From Argyresthia goedartella (lineage: Eukaryota; Arthropoda; Insecta; Lepidoptera; Argyresthiidae): 64,000 nucleotides of DNA. The stretch spans positions 27,956,715-28,020,714 of the forward strand of contig OX463829.1 of assembly GCA_949825045.1 (NCBI GenBank), in the 5' to 3' direction. Of this stretch, positions 11,725-21,647 are shown one piece after another. Numbering within the stretch: the first letter of the stretch is position 1; each line of letters begins with the position of its first letter. The notes below the pieces were generated by a model that saw only the letters and a program-made list of their open reading frames with translations, searched no databases and was not told the DNA's origin. Both the position numbers and the translations under genes were made by a program.

Positions 11725-12247
11725 ATGCTTATCACACTCCTTTATATTATGACGGTCATAACATCTGGATATTGTTTCAACGTAACAAGTCTGAATGAAA
11801 AGCAAGGCATCTACTTTGATAAAGTCGCTAATATGCAGTTACAGAGATATGAATGGAAAATCATAACATTTTACGATTTAGAGCCGTAATGGGAAGGCAA
11901 CATTGCATTTAAAAAATACTTTGATCATTTAGAAAAACCAACAACTGACTCACTGTGACATAATCATGCTACAATCACGGCACGCGTTCGACGAACAGGA
12001 TCACAACAATAGAGTACTACTACACCAACCCAGCGCACATTCCCGACGTCAGCGCGGGCTTATCAAGGGGGTCGGGTATCTAGCTAACACGCTGTTTGGT
12101 TTCTTAGATGACCGATTTGCACAACAATACCAAAATGATATCGAAAAATTACGAACAGACCAAAAACATTTAACTCTATTATGGAAGAATCAGACATCTA
12201 TAGTAGAGGCCGAATATAACCTGATCAAACGTACAAAAACAACATAA
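11725..12247 (+). pseudogene. env-like remnant
   Basis: Lies directly after pol. It begins with an ATG and a hydrophobic stretch ending TSGYC, read as a signal peptide, then NVTSLNEKQG and YDLEP before a TAA (11887-11889). A second open part (11966-12247) carries RRQRG at about 12045-12059, a furin-type cleavage motif, directly followed by a Gly-rich hydrophobic run and LFGFLDDRF, then a heptad-like segment ending in NQTSIV, with an N-glycosylation motif. That order (signal, polybasic cleavage, fusion-like peptide, coiled coil) matches envelope fusion proteins of insect errantivirus type and baculovirus F proteins. No transmembrane anchor is readable; the gene is broken by stops and frameshifts. 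Confidence 0.7.
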
Positions 12248-13088
12248 AATTATTAACAGACACCTGCAAAGTTGGCATATACTGTCCGCCAAATTTGGGA
12301 GCGACGCTTAGCTGCGGCACCGACCGCGGGACCGTCGCAACCAACCTTGGAGGCGCAGGAACATCACGCCCAGACCAACCGTCAGTACGACAGTGGTGAA
12401 AAACTAAAGTGCAGTGAGCGAAAAGTGGACAAGTGTAGTGATGGTACCCAAAGTGAAAGTTATTTTAAAGAAAGGGGTACCCCCAGTGCTTAAGAAAATT
12501 GCTTACAACAATCAATTAGAAACTCGTTAATTGTACAAAATATTCGTGTAACATTTATATACATATCTTACTAACATTATAGTAGTTTATGTGACCGCTG
12601 CATAATGCCTAATTATGTACAGTTACATACACTAGTTTATCTACACACATATCAAAAGCTCTTTTTGATGTGTTCGGGAACCGCATGTTTGACCGGCATT
12701 GTGGCTCTGCAATTGTTTAACTTGTTCTGTAGTACCAACTTCTCGCAGGCGGGCGTCGGCGTTCGAAATTTGAATGTCAGTACCAACTTCACAAACAAAC
12801 TAGGGACGGCACGCGGGTGGGCGTCGGCGTTCGAAATTTGAATGTCATTATATGTAGAAAAACTACACATAATAACCATAATGTGTAGTTTTCCAGATAC
12901 GAAACGAGTTTTTACCAAGTAGTTAAACATAATGCTGATCCTAACGTGCGGTTTTTGAACGCAGTAAAGAGGGTTTATGATACGTGTGTAGATAAATAAT
13001 CATTTTTATCAATTTTTTTACCAACAAAATTGTTAATTGAATATTTTCATCTTATTTCTCATCTTGCTTATCTATGCCCTCGGTAAGA
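12248..13088 (+). other. 3' non-coding part of element 1
   Basis: After the env remnant there is no open domain. GGGCGTCGGCGTTCG plus the next 14 bases occurs twice (about 12753-12781 and 12819-12847). A hairpin with arms GAAAACTACACAT lies at about 12853-12893. The end before the LTR (GCCCTCGGTAAGA) should contain the polypurine tract but is not clean. Confidence 0.5.
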
Positions 13089-13356
13089 TGTTCGGTCTTA
13101 TACTAAAGATATGAAAATAAACACGTGAAATGCAAACGGTGCAAGCGACACAATACCTAACTAATTACTTATTTGGCAATTCAGTGCATCATTTGGAACC
13201 GTCGCGACCGCGTGCATTCACTCAACATTCTTACATAATTATTATTATTTTAACATTCATAAGTTCCAGTGTTTTATTAGATTAAATAAACCTTTCTATC
13301 ATTAAACTCGGGACTTTTAACATTTAACAAACACAAGCATCACCTCACCCCGAACA
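13089..13356 (+). repeat. 3' LTR of element 1
   Basis: 268 bp, partner of 6325-6590, followed by the target duplication ATGTA (13357-13361). Confidence 0.92.
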
Positions 13357-13361
13357 ATGTA

Positions 13362-13559
13362 TTTATTGCTTTATTAAAAATTACTGATGCACAAGTTATT
13401 AACAAACTATGTATTTTTCAAATTTAAGATTATCACAAACCATTTATTTTTTAATTTCAAACTAAGGCTAGATTTTATATTATGATTATAAAAAGTAGTA
13501 CATGATAAAGGTACAAACAAAAAATAAAAAAAACTAACCTAGTGCGCCGCCGGTAGCGA
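13362..13559. other. A+T-rich spacer
   Basis: No gene or recognisable repeat. It separates element 1 from the LINE remnant next to it. Confidence 0.4.
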
Positions 13560-13813
13560 AACAAGGCTCAAACTACCGGTAGTTAGGGTCGCAGAGTGAG
13601 GAACCTACTTACGATGCGTGCCGTGTCAACTAGTGCCACCTTCTGCATATGACCCAGCCATCCGAGCATCCGAGAGTCTCTTAGGGTGTTTGTCGAGACT
13701 CTTCGCTATTAAACCGTTCCGTTCGCTGAAACCACTGTCGGGACAGTAATCCCACATGGCCGTAACATCGTGAGCCATGTCAAGGTACTTGCTGAGTTTG
13801 TCCGTCACCTTTC
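13560..13813 (-). pseudogene. C-terminal remnant of a LINE ORF2
   Basis: Minus-strand frame with VTDKLSKYLDMAHDV, NGLIAKSLDKH, then after a shift DTARIVSRFLTL. This resembles, from memory, the conserved tail of a LINE ORF2 family abundant in insects, in which a similar VPIVV-GLI and ETCRIVRKFL arrangement ends the protein. Element 2 is inserted at its 5' side; reading across the empty site (13813 joined to sequence after 21204) keeps the frame open for some codons. The clade is uncertain. Confidence 0.45.
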
Positions 13814-13818
13814 GTCGT

Positions 13819-14107
13819 TGTTAAGCATTACATGATCTGTAAGTGGCGCCACCTAGTGTTGAGTAGCGATAACGATCGATCAGTCTAATAAAAAGGTTTT
13901 TACTGGCAACATTTAGTGGCGCCATCTGTCCAAACTTATTATTTTTCGTGTGTGGCAACATTGCCTTGAAACTGTCACTTGACTTTGACTTTTGTCTCAA
14001 GCAAGAACGAAATACACAACTCCATTGATTACTGAAGTATTTTCTATATTATCGTCCCTGACCACGCCAGAGCCCGATTTCGGCAGCGCAGCACCCGGCA
14101 CGCAATA
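13819..14107 (+). repeat. 5' LTR of element 2
   Basis: 289 bp, starting TGTTAAGCATTACATG, with AATAAA at 13887-13892. It is identical by eye to 20911-21199 except one base. Confidence 0.95.
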
Positions 14108-14125
14108 TGGTGACCCCGACGTGAT
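14108..14125 (+). promoter_or_regulatory. Primer-binding site, tRNA-Trp type
   Basis: TGGTGACCCCGACGTGAT directly abuts the 5' LTR. It is complementary to the 3' end of insect tRNA-Trp as I recall it (ATCACGTCGGGGTCA plus CCA). Confidence 0.8.
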
Positions 14126-14618
14126 GAAGAACCCGTGGTAAAACTCCCGAAGAGGTCCAAGCTGAAAAACGGATGGCGTGGTCGGGAGATTTCGCGAAGA
14201 CATAATATAGCGAAAAAGTAAATTATCAAGCTTGCGGCATACAATAACATCTATCAAGCAACGTCGGTCAAGAATTCCCGAAAAAAGCAGCCATGGGCGA
14301 CGGATCCGGTCAGATGTAAATCCTGGTTGGTGTGAATCAATGGCTGCCTAGTATCAACGGACGAAGATCAGCAAGATAGATGGGCGTACGCAGGCAAGAC
14401 ACAAGATCCACGGGCGCACGAAGATCTGAAGACGAGCGGCGGCAGCAACTGTAGTCATTGCGGCAAACATTGCAGTCACATGGGGACGGGCAGTACGCAG
14501 AGATCGACTGAAAAGAGGTGGGCTCGCTCCTTGTATTAAGTTATCCTAACCCTCTATCAAACAGGGGGGGGAACCGCCGTGTGCTCTTCAGGGTGTAGTG
14601 TAGCATCCAATAATCATC
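14126..14618 (+). other. Leader of element 2
   Basis: Untranslated leader between the primer site and the gag ATG; it should hold packaging signals, which cannot be defined by eye. Confidence 0.5.
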
Positions 14619-17600
14619 ATGTCTGATACAGACGGTGAGTCTGGTAATACAATTGTGGAACTTCAAAGCTCTGCCATCAAAAGGTTAAAGAAAATTAGAG
14701 GCACGCTGAAGGCCAAATTAACCTTGTTTAATAAAAACATTAGCAAAATTAACTTGCAAAGCTTGACAGCGGAGCAAATCATAGACTTACGACTACGGAC
14801 CGACCGTATCAAAAAGAGCTTTGAAGAGTTTGATTCAGTTCAAACTGAGATTGAAACCCTAAGTAGCGACATCGAAGATGAGCTTAGTAATAGGGAGTCC
14901 TATGAAGATACATATTATGAGTGTGTAGCCAAGGCAGAAGCAGGCCTTTCAAAATCAGGTAAAGTCGGATTGCCGGGGCTAGCCTCCCGACAGTCAACTG
15001 CTTCATCTGAGCCAGTATTAGATTCAATAAAGTATCCAGATATTCCGCTTCCGGAATTTAGTGGGGATATCTCAAGGTGGATTGAATTCCGGGACACCTT
15101 TGATGCCCTGATTAACAAGGGTGCATTGAGGCAGATACAAAAATATAAATACCTGAGATCTTGCCTAAAGGGCGGCGCCCTGGAAGTGGTGGGTGCTCTC
15201 GAGTATTCGGAGGAGAGTTACAGTATAGCGTGGCAACTCCTATGCGAACGCTATAACAATCCGAGACTTCTAGTAAACAATCATCTGCGTGCACTCCTGC
15301 ATATCAGTGAGGTGCCCAACACTCCCAGTGGCTTAAGGGGATTAGTAGATAACATATCCAAGCATCTTAGGACCCTAAAGGGGTTAAATGTATCGACAGA
15401 AGACTGGGATGTACTAATAATATTTTTTCTGTCTAGTAAATTGGATAAGAACATTTTAAAAAAATGGGAAGAGCGGTCCAATTCAAAAGATTTACCAACG
15501 TTACAGGAATTCAAGAGCTTCCTTCGCAACCGAGCAGACCTGATGGAGACTCTCAATTCGGGGAGTGACCCTGAGGCTCCGGGTCTGAGCAGCCTTGGTG
15601 CTGGAACATCTCGAGCGACCAACTGGAGGACCTGCAACGTAGCCACTCTACACCCAGCCACAAACGCCCAGTCAGTAGGTACCCCTGCACCACATAATCA
15701 ATGCCCAGTATGTGATCAAAGACACTTCATAACACAGTGCGGTAAATTCTTGGCTATGAATGTAGGGGATAGAAACAAGATGGTACGCAGATTAAAGCTC
15801 TGCACAAACTGTCTGAGAGGTTCGCATTCCATGCCAACCTGTCGTGCCACGACCTGTCGCACATGTAGAGGTAAGCATCACTCACTACTACACTACACAA
15901 ATGTTGGCAGTGCCTCCTCCAATAGTCCCAGTACTATGCATAATCCACCGGCCGTTGAAACGACTACTCCGAGAGTACATAATCAACAAATAATAAACAC
16001 TGCAGTCACAAACAGTGAGCAGTCTACTCAACCCAAGTCAGTGCTATTGTCTACCGCGCAAATTAAAGCATTTGATAAAAATAATAAAGCCCACACTCTA
16101 AGAGCCTTACTAGACTCAGGGGCACAATCCAATTTCATTACCCAGGAAGCGTTTGATAAGCTCCAATTAGGGAAATCAGAGATAGATATGGAAGTCATAG
16201 GCTTTAATGGCATCCAGACCAACATAAATCATTTTTGCACAGTCAAAATTGAGTCCAAGGTGGAAAATTATAACACCAAAATCTCCTGTCTCATTGTTCC
16301 AACATTGTGCGAATTACCGCACCATAATAATAACGATATCCAAAATATTAAATTACCGAGCGGATTGAAATTAGCCGATGTAAGGTTTTATGAACCCGGG
16401 AGGATAGACATGATAATCGGGGCGGAACTATTTTATAACCTAATATGCACAGGCCAACGGAAACTGGGGGAGGGACAGCCAATTCTCCAACAAACCAGGT
16501 TAGGTTGGGTGATATCAGGGGCGGTGAAAGCCCCCGTATCTAGAACTGTGCACTGTAACTTCATCATTAACTCCCAGATGAATAGACTTTGGGAGAACGA
16601 CAGTCTCAGTAAACCAAAGGTAGAAGACTGCGAACTTGCCGAGTGTGAGAGAGTGTTCAACCGTCATTCACGGGCAGTGGAAGGTAATTTTGTGGTAGAG
16701 TTGCCTCTGAAAATGCCAGTCGAATCTCTAGGTAGCTCCAGGAACATTGCTTATAAAAGAATGAGGACCCTAGAGAAAAAATTTGAACGAGATCCAGTAT
16801 ACAAGGAGATGTATGTGGATTTTATGCGAAAATTTAAAAGTAACGGATGCATGAAGGAACAGACTGACAGGGACACATCGGCTAGGGTATACTTACCACA
16901 CCATGCTGTGGTAAACATGCAGAAAACAAGCACTCCCCTCAGGGTGGTCATAGACGCCTCATGTCCAACTAGCACAGGCATATCATTAAATGACATTCAA
17001 TATAAAGGGGCCATTATGCAAGATGATCTCACAGATATCATCATTAGATTTCGAATGCACCAATACGTAGTAAGTGCAGACATTGAGAAAATGTACACAA
17101 AAATACATGTTACACCTCACCAGCAAGGGTTGCAATGTATAGTGTGGCGGGAAAACCCGCAGGACGCACTTAAAACCTATAAATTAACCACATTAAGTTT
17201 TGGTCTGAGATGCGCACCATACATTGCAACCAGATGTCTGAAGGAGATAGCTAATCAAAATAAACATAGATTCCCAGAAGCAGCAATGGCTTTGGCCAAC
17301 GACTTCCTGATGGATGACCTGCTCTATGGAAGGGGCAGCAAGGAGGAGGTAATCCAAACGGTCATCCAGGTCGAGCAGCTGCTACAAGAAAGTGGTTTCA
17401 CACTGAGGAAGTGGAAGTCCAACTCGCCTGAAATCCTGAAATCAGTGAGTAGAACCACACAAACACATACAAACACTGTCACAGAAATAGGTAACACAAC
17501 ACATAAGGTGTTAGGCCTGGCATGGTCAGATTTAGACGATGAGTTACTGTATCCATCAGAGCTCGATCCGGTGCCAAGGGTTTTATCAAAGAGAAAGGTC

Positions 17601-19655
17601 TTGTCAAGTGCGTCCTCTGTATTTGATCCATTGGGCCTATTAGGTCCTATCATAATTACTGCAAAGATGTACGTCCAAAGACTAGTTATATTAAAATTAG
17701 ATTGGGATGAAACATTATCTGCAGAATTACACTTAGAATGGAGTCAGATTTGGAATCAAATGAATAACATAAAGAAAATTAAAATAAAAAGAAATGTAGT
17801 GATTAGAAATTCAGTCAGTATTGAACTACACGGCTTCTCCGATAGTTCAAAAGGTGCATACGGAGCAGCAGTTTATGTCAGATCGGTCGATCAGGAAGGA
17901 AATATATTTACCAGTCTTCTGACCGCCAAGTCGAGGATTGCAGGAAGGGAGACGATACCTAGACTAGAACTTCAGGCTGCCCTCCTATTAGCAAGGCTAG
18001 TTAAAAAACTCAAAACCATCCTACGACATAAAATAGATAAAATAAATCTATGGTCAGACTCGACTGTTGCATTAGCTTGGATAAATACAGAGCCTCACAA
18101 ATTAAATTGCTATGTTAGCAATAGAGTCAAGGAAATAAGGGAAATTACCGATAAATCTCATTGGCACTGGGTAAGCACTAATGACAACCCGGCGGACTTG
18201 TTATCTAGGGGCACACCGGCAGAAAATCTTATTCATAACACTCTGTGGTGGCAGGGACCCAAGTGGCTCAGTAAACCTAACACAGAGTGGCCAAAGGAGG
18301 TCCTACCACACAACACAACTCAGTTACCCGAGATGAAATCAGAAAAACCAATTAAAGTATGTAACTTAGTAACAACAAACTCGGGTAACCAAGTATTAGA
18401 AACACTAATTGGTAGATATAATACCGACACACAATTAATTCGAACACTTGCCTATGTAAAAAGGTTCATACATAACATAAAATACCCGAACAACAAGTTA
18501 GTTGAGAGGTTATCAGTCGAGGAATTAAACAAGTCATTGAATCATCTGATTAAGTACGTTCAAGTACAAACAATGGAGAAGGAATACGACCTACTTAGTA
18601 GAAATAAATCGATCTCACCAAGATCAACAATTAATAGTTTAGATCCCTTTATACAGGATGGCCTAATCCGAGTAGGCGGGAGACTAAAATTATCCGAATG
18701 TCCACAGGACAAAAAACACCCAATCATACTTCCACAAAACAACACACTTACAAAGCTCATCATGCAGAGCCAACACCGAAGGTTACTGCATGCAGGCGCT
18801 CAGCTACTCCTGTCCACAATGAGGGAGCGCTTCTGGCCAATTCATGGCAAATCACTAGCAAACAAGGTAATCAAAGATTGTGTTATCTGCTTCAGAGCCA
18901 AGCCTGTTACAACTAGCCCAATTATGGCAAGTTTACCAAGGGAACGTGTGACACCAGCACCACCATTTGATACTACGGGCGTTGATTATGCAGGGCCATT
19001 CAATGTGCGGGATAGACGTGGTCGCGGCTGCCGGTTCTCTAAATGTTGGGTCGCCCTATTTGTCTGTTTCAGCACCAAGGCGGTTCACATAGAACTTGTT
19101 AGCAGCCTGGAAACCGTAGCGTTCCTGGCTGCACTAAGACGGTTCATAGCTCGAAGGGGTAAGCCCAGTCAGCTGGTGAGTGACAATGGCACCACGTTTC
19201 ATGGGGCAGACAATGAAATAAAAAGGCTTTACAAATATCTTCGGGATAATTCTAGCGAAATAATAGATTTATGTACGAATGAAGGCATCACGTGGAAATT
19301 CAATCCACCTTACTCACCACACATTGGGGGGTTATTTGAGGCTGCTGTTAAGGCATGTAAATTACATTTAAAAAGGGTCTTAGGGAATGCTATGCTCACC
19401 TTCGAGGAGTTCTCGACGGTTCTAACCCAGATAGAGGGAATCCTAAATTCACGGCCTCTTTGCCCCATACCTAAGTCAGATACAGACAATTTTCCCATCT
19501 TAACGCCAGCCCACTTCTTAATAGGTAGATCTTTGACAGCCTTACCCGATTACGATTGTCAAAATACGCCTAGCAACAAGTTAAAGCTGCACCAACAATT
19601 CCAACAGATCCAGCACGATTTCTGGCGCCGGTGGTCTTCCACTTCCTCAGTGTGA
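14619..19655 (+). CDS. gag-pol: BEL/Pao gag-pol polyprotein, intact up to an internal inverted insert
   Basis: One frame of 1678 codons starting MSDTDGESGN. Approximate residues: helical gag N-terminus 1-110; DUF1759 capsid-like domain 135-310 with LPEFSGDISRWIEF; zinc knuckles 365-425 (CPVCDQRHFITQC, CTNCLRGSHSMPTC, CRTCRGKHHSLLH); aspartic protease with LLDSGAQSNFIT near 499; RT with YLPHHAV, ADIEKMYTK and FLMDDLLYG near 896 (Leu in place of Tyr in the YMDD box); RNase H from about 1071 (GFSDSSKGAYGAAVYV, PRLELQAALL, WSDSTVALAWI); integrase with HRRLLHAGA and CVICFRAKP zinc finger, then GVDYAGPF, SDNGTTFHG and GLFEAAVKACK for the D,D,E triad near 1455, 1521 and 1572. The frame ends early at FWRRW because the inverted insert brings a stop; the rest of the C-terminal domain is at 20232-20489. 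No other damage is visible. Confidence 0.95.
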   Translation: MSDTDGESGNTIVELQSSAIKRLKKIRGTLKAKLTLFNKNISKINLQSLTAEQIIDLRLRTDRIKKSFEEFDSVQTEIETLSSDIEDELSNRESYEDTYYECVAKAEAGLSKSGKVGLPGLASRQSTASSEPVLDSIKYPDIPLPEFSGDISRWIEFRDTFDALINKGALRQIQKYKYLRSCLKGGALEVVGALEYSEESYSIAWQLLCERYNNPRLLVNNHLRALLHISEVPNTPSGLRGLVDNISKHLRTLKGLNVSTEDWDVLIIFFLSSKLDKNILKKWEERSNSKDLPTLQEFKSFLRNRADLMETLNSGSDPEAPGLSSLGAGTSRATNWRTCNVATLHPATNAQSVGTPAPHNQCPVCDQRHFITQCGKFLAMNVGDRNKMVRRLKLCTNCLRGSHSMPTCRATTCRTCRGKHHSLLHYTNVGSASSNSPSTMHNPPAVETTTPRVHNQQIINTAVTNSEQSTQPKSVLLSTAQIKAFDKNNKAHTLRALLDSGAQSNFITQEAFDKLQLGKSEIDMEVIGFNGIQTNINHFCTVKIESKVENYNTKISCLIVPTLCELPHHNNNDIQNIKLPSGLKLADVRFYEPGRIDMIIGAELFYNLICTGQRKLGEGQPILQQTRLGWVISGAVKAPVSRTVHCNFIINSQMNRLWENDSLSKPKVEDCELAECERVFNRHSRAVEGNFVVELPLKMPVESLGSSRNIAYKRMRTLEKKFERDPVYKEMYVDFMRKFKSNGCMKEQTDRDTSARVYLPHHAVVNMQKTSTPLRVVIDASCPTSTGISLNDIQYKGAIMQDDLTDIIIRFRMHQYVVSADIEKMYTKIHVTPHQQGLQCIVWRENPQDALKTYKLTTLSFGLRCAPYIATRCLKEIANQNKHRFPEAAMALANDFLMDDLLYGRGSKEEVIQTVIQVEQLLQESGFTLRKWKSNSPEILKSVSRTTQTHTNTVTEIGNTTHKVLGLAWSDLDDELLYPSELDPVPRVLSKRKVLSSASSVFDPLGLLGPIIITAKMYVQRLVILKLDWDETLSAELHLEWSQIWNQMNNIKKIKIKRNVVIRNSVSIELHGFSDSSKGAYGAAVYVRSVDQEGNIFTSLLTAKSRIAGRETIPRLELQAALLLARLVKKLKTILRHKIDKINLWSDSTVALAWINTEPHKLNCYVSNRVKEIREITDKSHWHWVSTNDNPADLLSRGTPAENLIHNTLWWQGPKWLSKPNTEWPKEVLPHNTTQLPEMKSEKPIKVCNLVTTNSGNQVLETLIGRYNTDTQLIRTLAYVKRFIHNIKYPNNKLVERLSVEELNKSLNHLIKYVQVQTMEKEYDLLSRNKSISPRSTINSLDPFIQDGLIRVGGRLKLSECPQDKKHPIILPQNNTLTKLIMQSQHRRLLHAGAQLLLSTMRERFWPIHGKSLANKVIKDCVICFRAKPVTTSPIMASLPRERVTPAPPFDTTGVDYAGPFNVRDRRGRGCRFSKCWVALFVCFSTKAVHIELVSSLETVAFLAALRRFIARRGKPSQLVSDNGTTFHGADNEIKRLYKYLRDNSSEIIDLCTNEGITWKFNPPYSPHIGGLFEAAVKACKLHLKRVLGNAMLTFEEFSTVLTQIEGILNSRPLCPIPKSDTDNFPILTPAHFLIGRSLTALPDYDCQNTPSNKLKLHQQFQQIQHDFWRRWSSTSSV

Positions 19656-20227
19656 AACCACTTTCTTGTAGCAGCTGCTCGACCTGGATGACCGTTTGGA
19701 TTACCTCCTCCTTGCTGCCCCTTCCATAGAGCAGGTCATCCATCAGGAAGTCGTTGGCCAAAGCCATTGCTGCTTCTGGGAATCTATGTTTATTTTGATT
19801 AGCTATCTCCTTCAGACATCTGGTTGCAATGTATGGTGCGCATCTCAGACCAAAACTTAATGTGGTTAATTTATAGGTTTTAAGTGCGTCCTGCGGGTTT
19901 TCCCGCCACACTATACATTGCAACCCTTGCTGGTGAGGTGTAACATGTATTTTTGTGTACATTTTCTCAATGTCTGCACTTACTACGTATTGGTGCATTC
20001 GAAATCTAATGATGATATCTGTGAGATCGTCTTGCATAATGGCCCCTTTATATTGAATGTCATTTAATGATATGCCTGTGCTAGTTGGACATGAGGCGTC
20101 TATGACCACCCTGAGGGGAGTGCTTGTTTTCTGCATGTTTACCACAGCATGGTGTGGTAAGTATACCCTAGCCGATGTGTCCCTGTCAGTCTGTTCCTTC
20201 ATGCATCCGTTACTTTTAAATTTTCGC
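19636..20227 (-). repeat. 592-bp inverted copy of the element's own RT region
   Basis: This is the reverse complement of 16826-17417, same length. The minus-strand frame repeats the parent protein from KFKSNGCMKEQTD through FLMDDLLYG to TLRKWK without a change, and an antisense frame also repeats, so nucleotide identity is near complete. It splits the integrase C-terminal domain between FWRRW and RDYLTLMQERVKW. Three extra bases (CAA) and a repeated GTC at the right junction look like filler and microhomology. A transcript could fold this copy onto its parent, with about 2.2 kb between them as loop. Confidence 0.95.
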
Positions 20228-20231
20228 CAAG

Positions 20232-20489
20232 TCGTCAAGGGACTATCTTACGCTCATGCAGGAGCGAGTCAAGTGGAGAAGCACGAAAAGTTCGAGCCTG
20301 ACTGCGGACTCCCTGGTTCTTATACGCGATGAGCAGCTGCCGCCGACACGATGGCGCTTGGGGAGAATCCTCGAACTGCATCGAGGACCTGACAACATAG
20401 CACGGGTCGCGTCTATCAAGACTGCGACTGGCATCATCAAAAGGGCCTTCAACAACATATGCCCACTCCCAATCAAGAATGAAGACTAG
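20232..20489 (+). pseudogene. Detached C-terminus of the element 2 integrase
   Basis: Continues the integrase C-terminal (DUF5641-like) domain after the inverted insert: RDYLTLMQERVKW, LVLIRDEQLPPTRW, LGRILELHRGPDN, IIKRAFNNICPLP, stop. It has no start of its own and is out of reach of the gag-pol frame in this copy. Confidence 0.9.
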
Positions 20490-20910
20490 AAGTCCCATAT
20501 GTATTTAGTTTCTTAAATAAGAATTAATTTTTTAAGTAATTATTCACTTTGTAAGTTTATTCACTTTGTAAGTCCAAATAAATTCTCTTGTGTTGATTTA
20601 TTCAGGGGAATAGGATAGCTAGACATGCTAGGATAGCTCTTCAGGTAGGGGGAGGTTTAACTTTGAGGTGCGCACCATTTTATTAACTTAACTTCATAAA
20701 CATTCTCAACTAATAATTTATTTAAGAGGGTGCGCACTTCAAAGGTGTGGTTGATAGCAACGCACAAGCCAGCAGGATAGCAGCTTGGGCGGTGGAGTCA
20801 ACCTAGGTAGAATGGATATCATTAGATCTAGACATTAGATAGATCTGAGCATTAGATAGATTCAGACAATAAGGAAGTTGTCTTTGAAACCTCTTTCAAA
20901 GGCGGGAATA
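20490..20910 (+). other. 3' untranslated region and polypurine tract of element 2
   Basis: Non-coding. AAAGGCGGGAATA at 20898-20910 directly precedes the 3' LTR and is the likely polypurine tract. A near-repeat TTATTCACTTTGTAAG occurs twice at about 20540-20572, and ATTAGATAGAT-like repeats at 20828-20862. Confidence 0.6.
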
Positions 20911-21199
20911 TGTTAAGCATTACATGATCTGTAAGTGGCGCCACCTAGTGTTGAGTAGCGATAACGATCGATCAGTCTAATAAAAAGGTTTTTACTGGCA
21001 ACATTTAGTGGCGCCATCTGTCCAAACTTATTATTTTTCGTGTGTGGCAACATTGCCTTGAAACTGTCACTTGACTTTGACTTTTGTCTCAAGCAAGAAC
21101 GAAATACACAACTCCATTGATTACTGAAGTATTTTCTATATTATCGTCCCTGACCACGCCAGAGCCCGATTTCGGCAGCGCAGCACCCGGCACGCAACA
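20911..21199 (+). repeat. 3' LTR of element 2
   Basis: 289 bp, partner of 13819-14107, followed by the target duplication GTCGT at 21200-21204. Confidence 0.95.
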
Positions 21200-21204
21200 G
21201 TCGT

Positions 21205-21647
21205 GGTTTTGTGATACACAGTCTGACTTTATACTTTCATTAAAGTATACCCTTGTATAACCAGTGTGTTTTATAACAAAAGTAAAGAGGCAACGTATTA
21301 AGAAGTTCCACTTTTAATTTACGGTTGTATCTCCGACACAACTAATGATTTCTTTTAATTACTTTTTTGTTTGTGACCACCGTTGCCGACTAAATATATT
21401 TAAGCCGTCCATAGTTTCGCACGATACGTAAAATTTAAATGCGAAGTTTTTATGGCGACGATTCTAACGTGAGTAGTTGGATATTGATTGTGAAGCAAAG
21501 TGGCAACAGCGCACAATAGAAAGCAACCAATTGTGGAGAAGGCCGTCGTTGATTGGTCCATTTGAATCAAATCACCAATTGACGGAGCGGATTTGTATAA
21601 AAAATGCTATGAATAAGTAGCAATGTTGCCACCAGTAGGACAGCAGC
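21205..21647. other. Flank of element 2, no gene seen
   Basis: The first bases continue the LINE remnant of 13560-13813 on the minus strand; beyond about 21260 no feature is recognised. Confidence 0.4.

Larger units (their letters stand above)
6325..13356 (+). mobile_element. BEL/Pao LTR retrotransposon with env-like remnant (element 1)
   Basis: A 7.0-kb insertion flanked by ATGTA at 6320-6324 and 13357-13361. LTRs begin TGTTCGGTC and end in ACA. The order is LTR, primer site, gag, protease, RT, RNase H, integrase, env-like, LTR, which is BEL/Pao order with an added third gene. Every gene carries stops or frameshifts. The two LTRs differ by roughly ten substitutions plus small indels, so this is the oldest of the four full-length BEL elements here. 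Confidence 0.92.
13819..21199 (+). mobile_element. Young BEL/Pao LTR retrotransposon with an internal self-inversion (element 2)
   Basis: 7.4 kb, flanked by GTCGT at 13814-13818 and 21200-21204. The two 289-bp LTRs appear identical except for one base near the end (CAATA against CAACA). A single 1678-codon gag-pol frame is intact until it meets a 592-bp inverted copy of its own RT region at 19636-20227. The last part of integrase lies beyond this insert. LTR identity indicates very recent integration; the inverted copy means this copy cannot make a complete integrase. Confidence 0.95.

Noticed and set aside
20057..20332. Plus-strand frame of 91 codons after the gag-pol of element 2
   Set aside because: It is the antisense shadow of RT carried in by the inverted copy; the same peptide appears antisense at 16751-16996.
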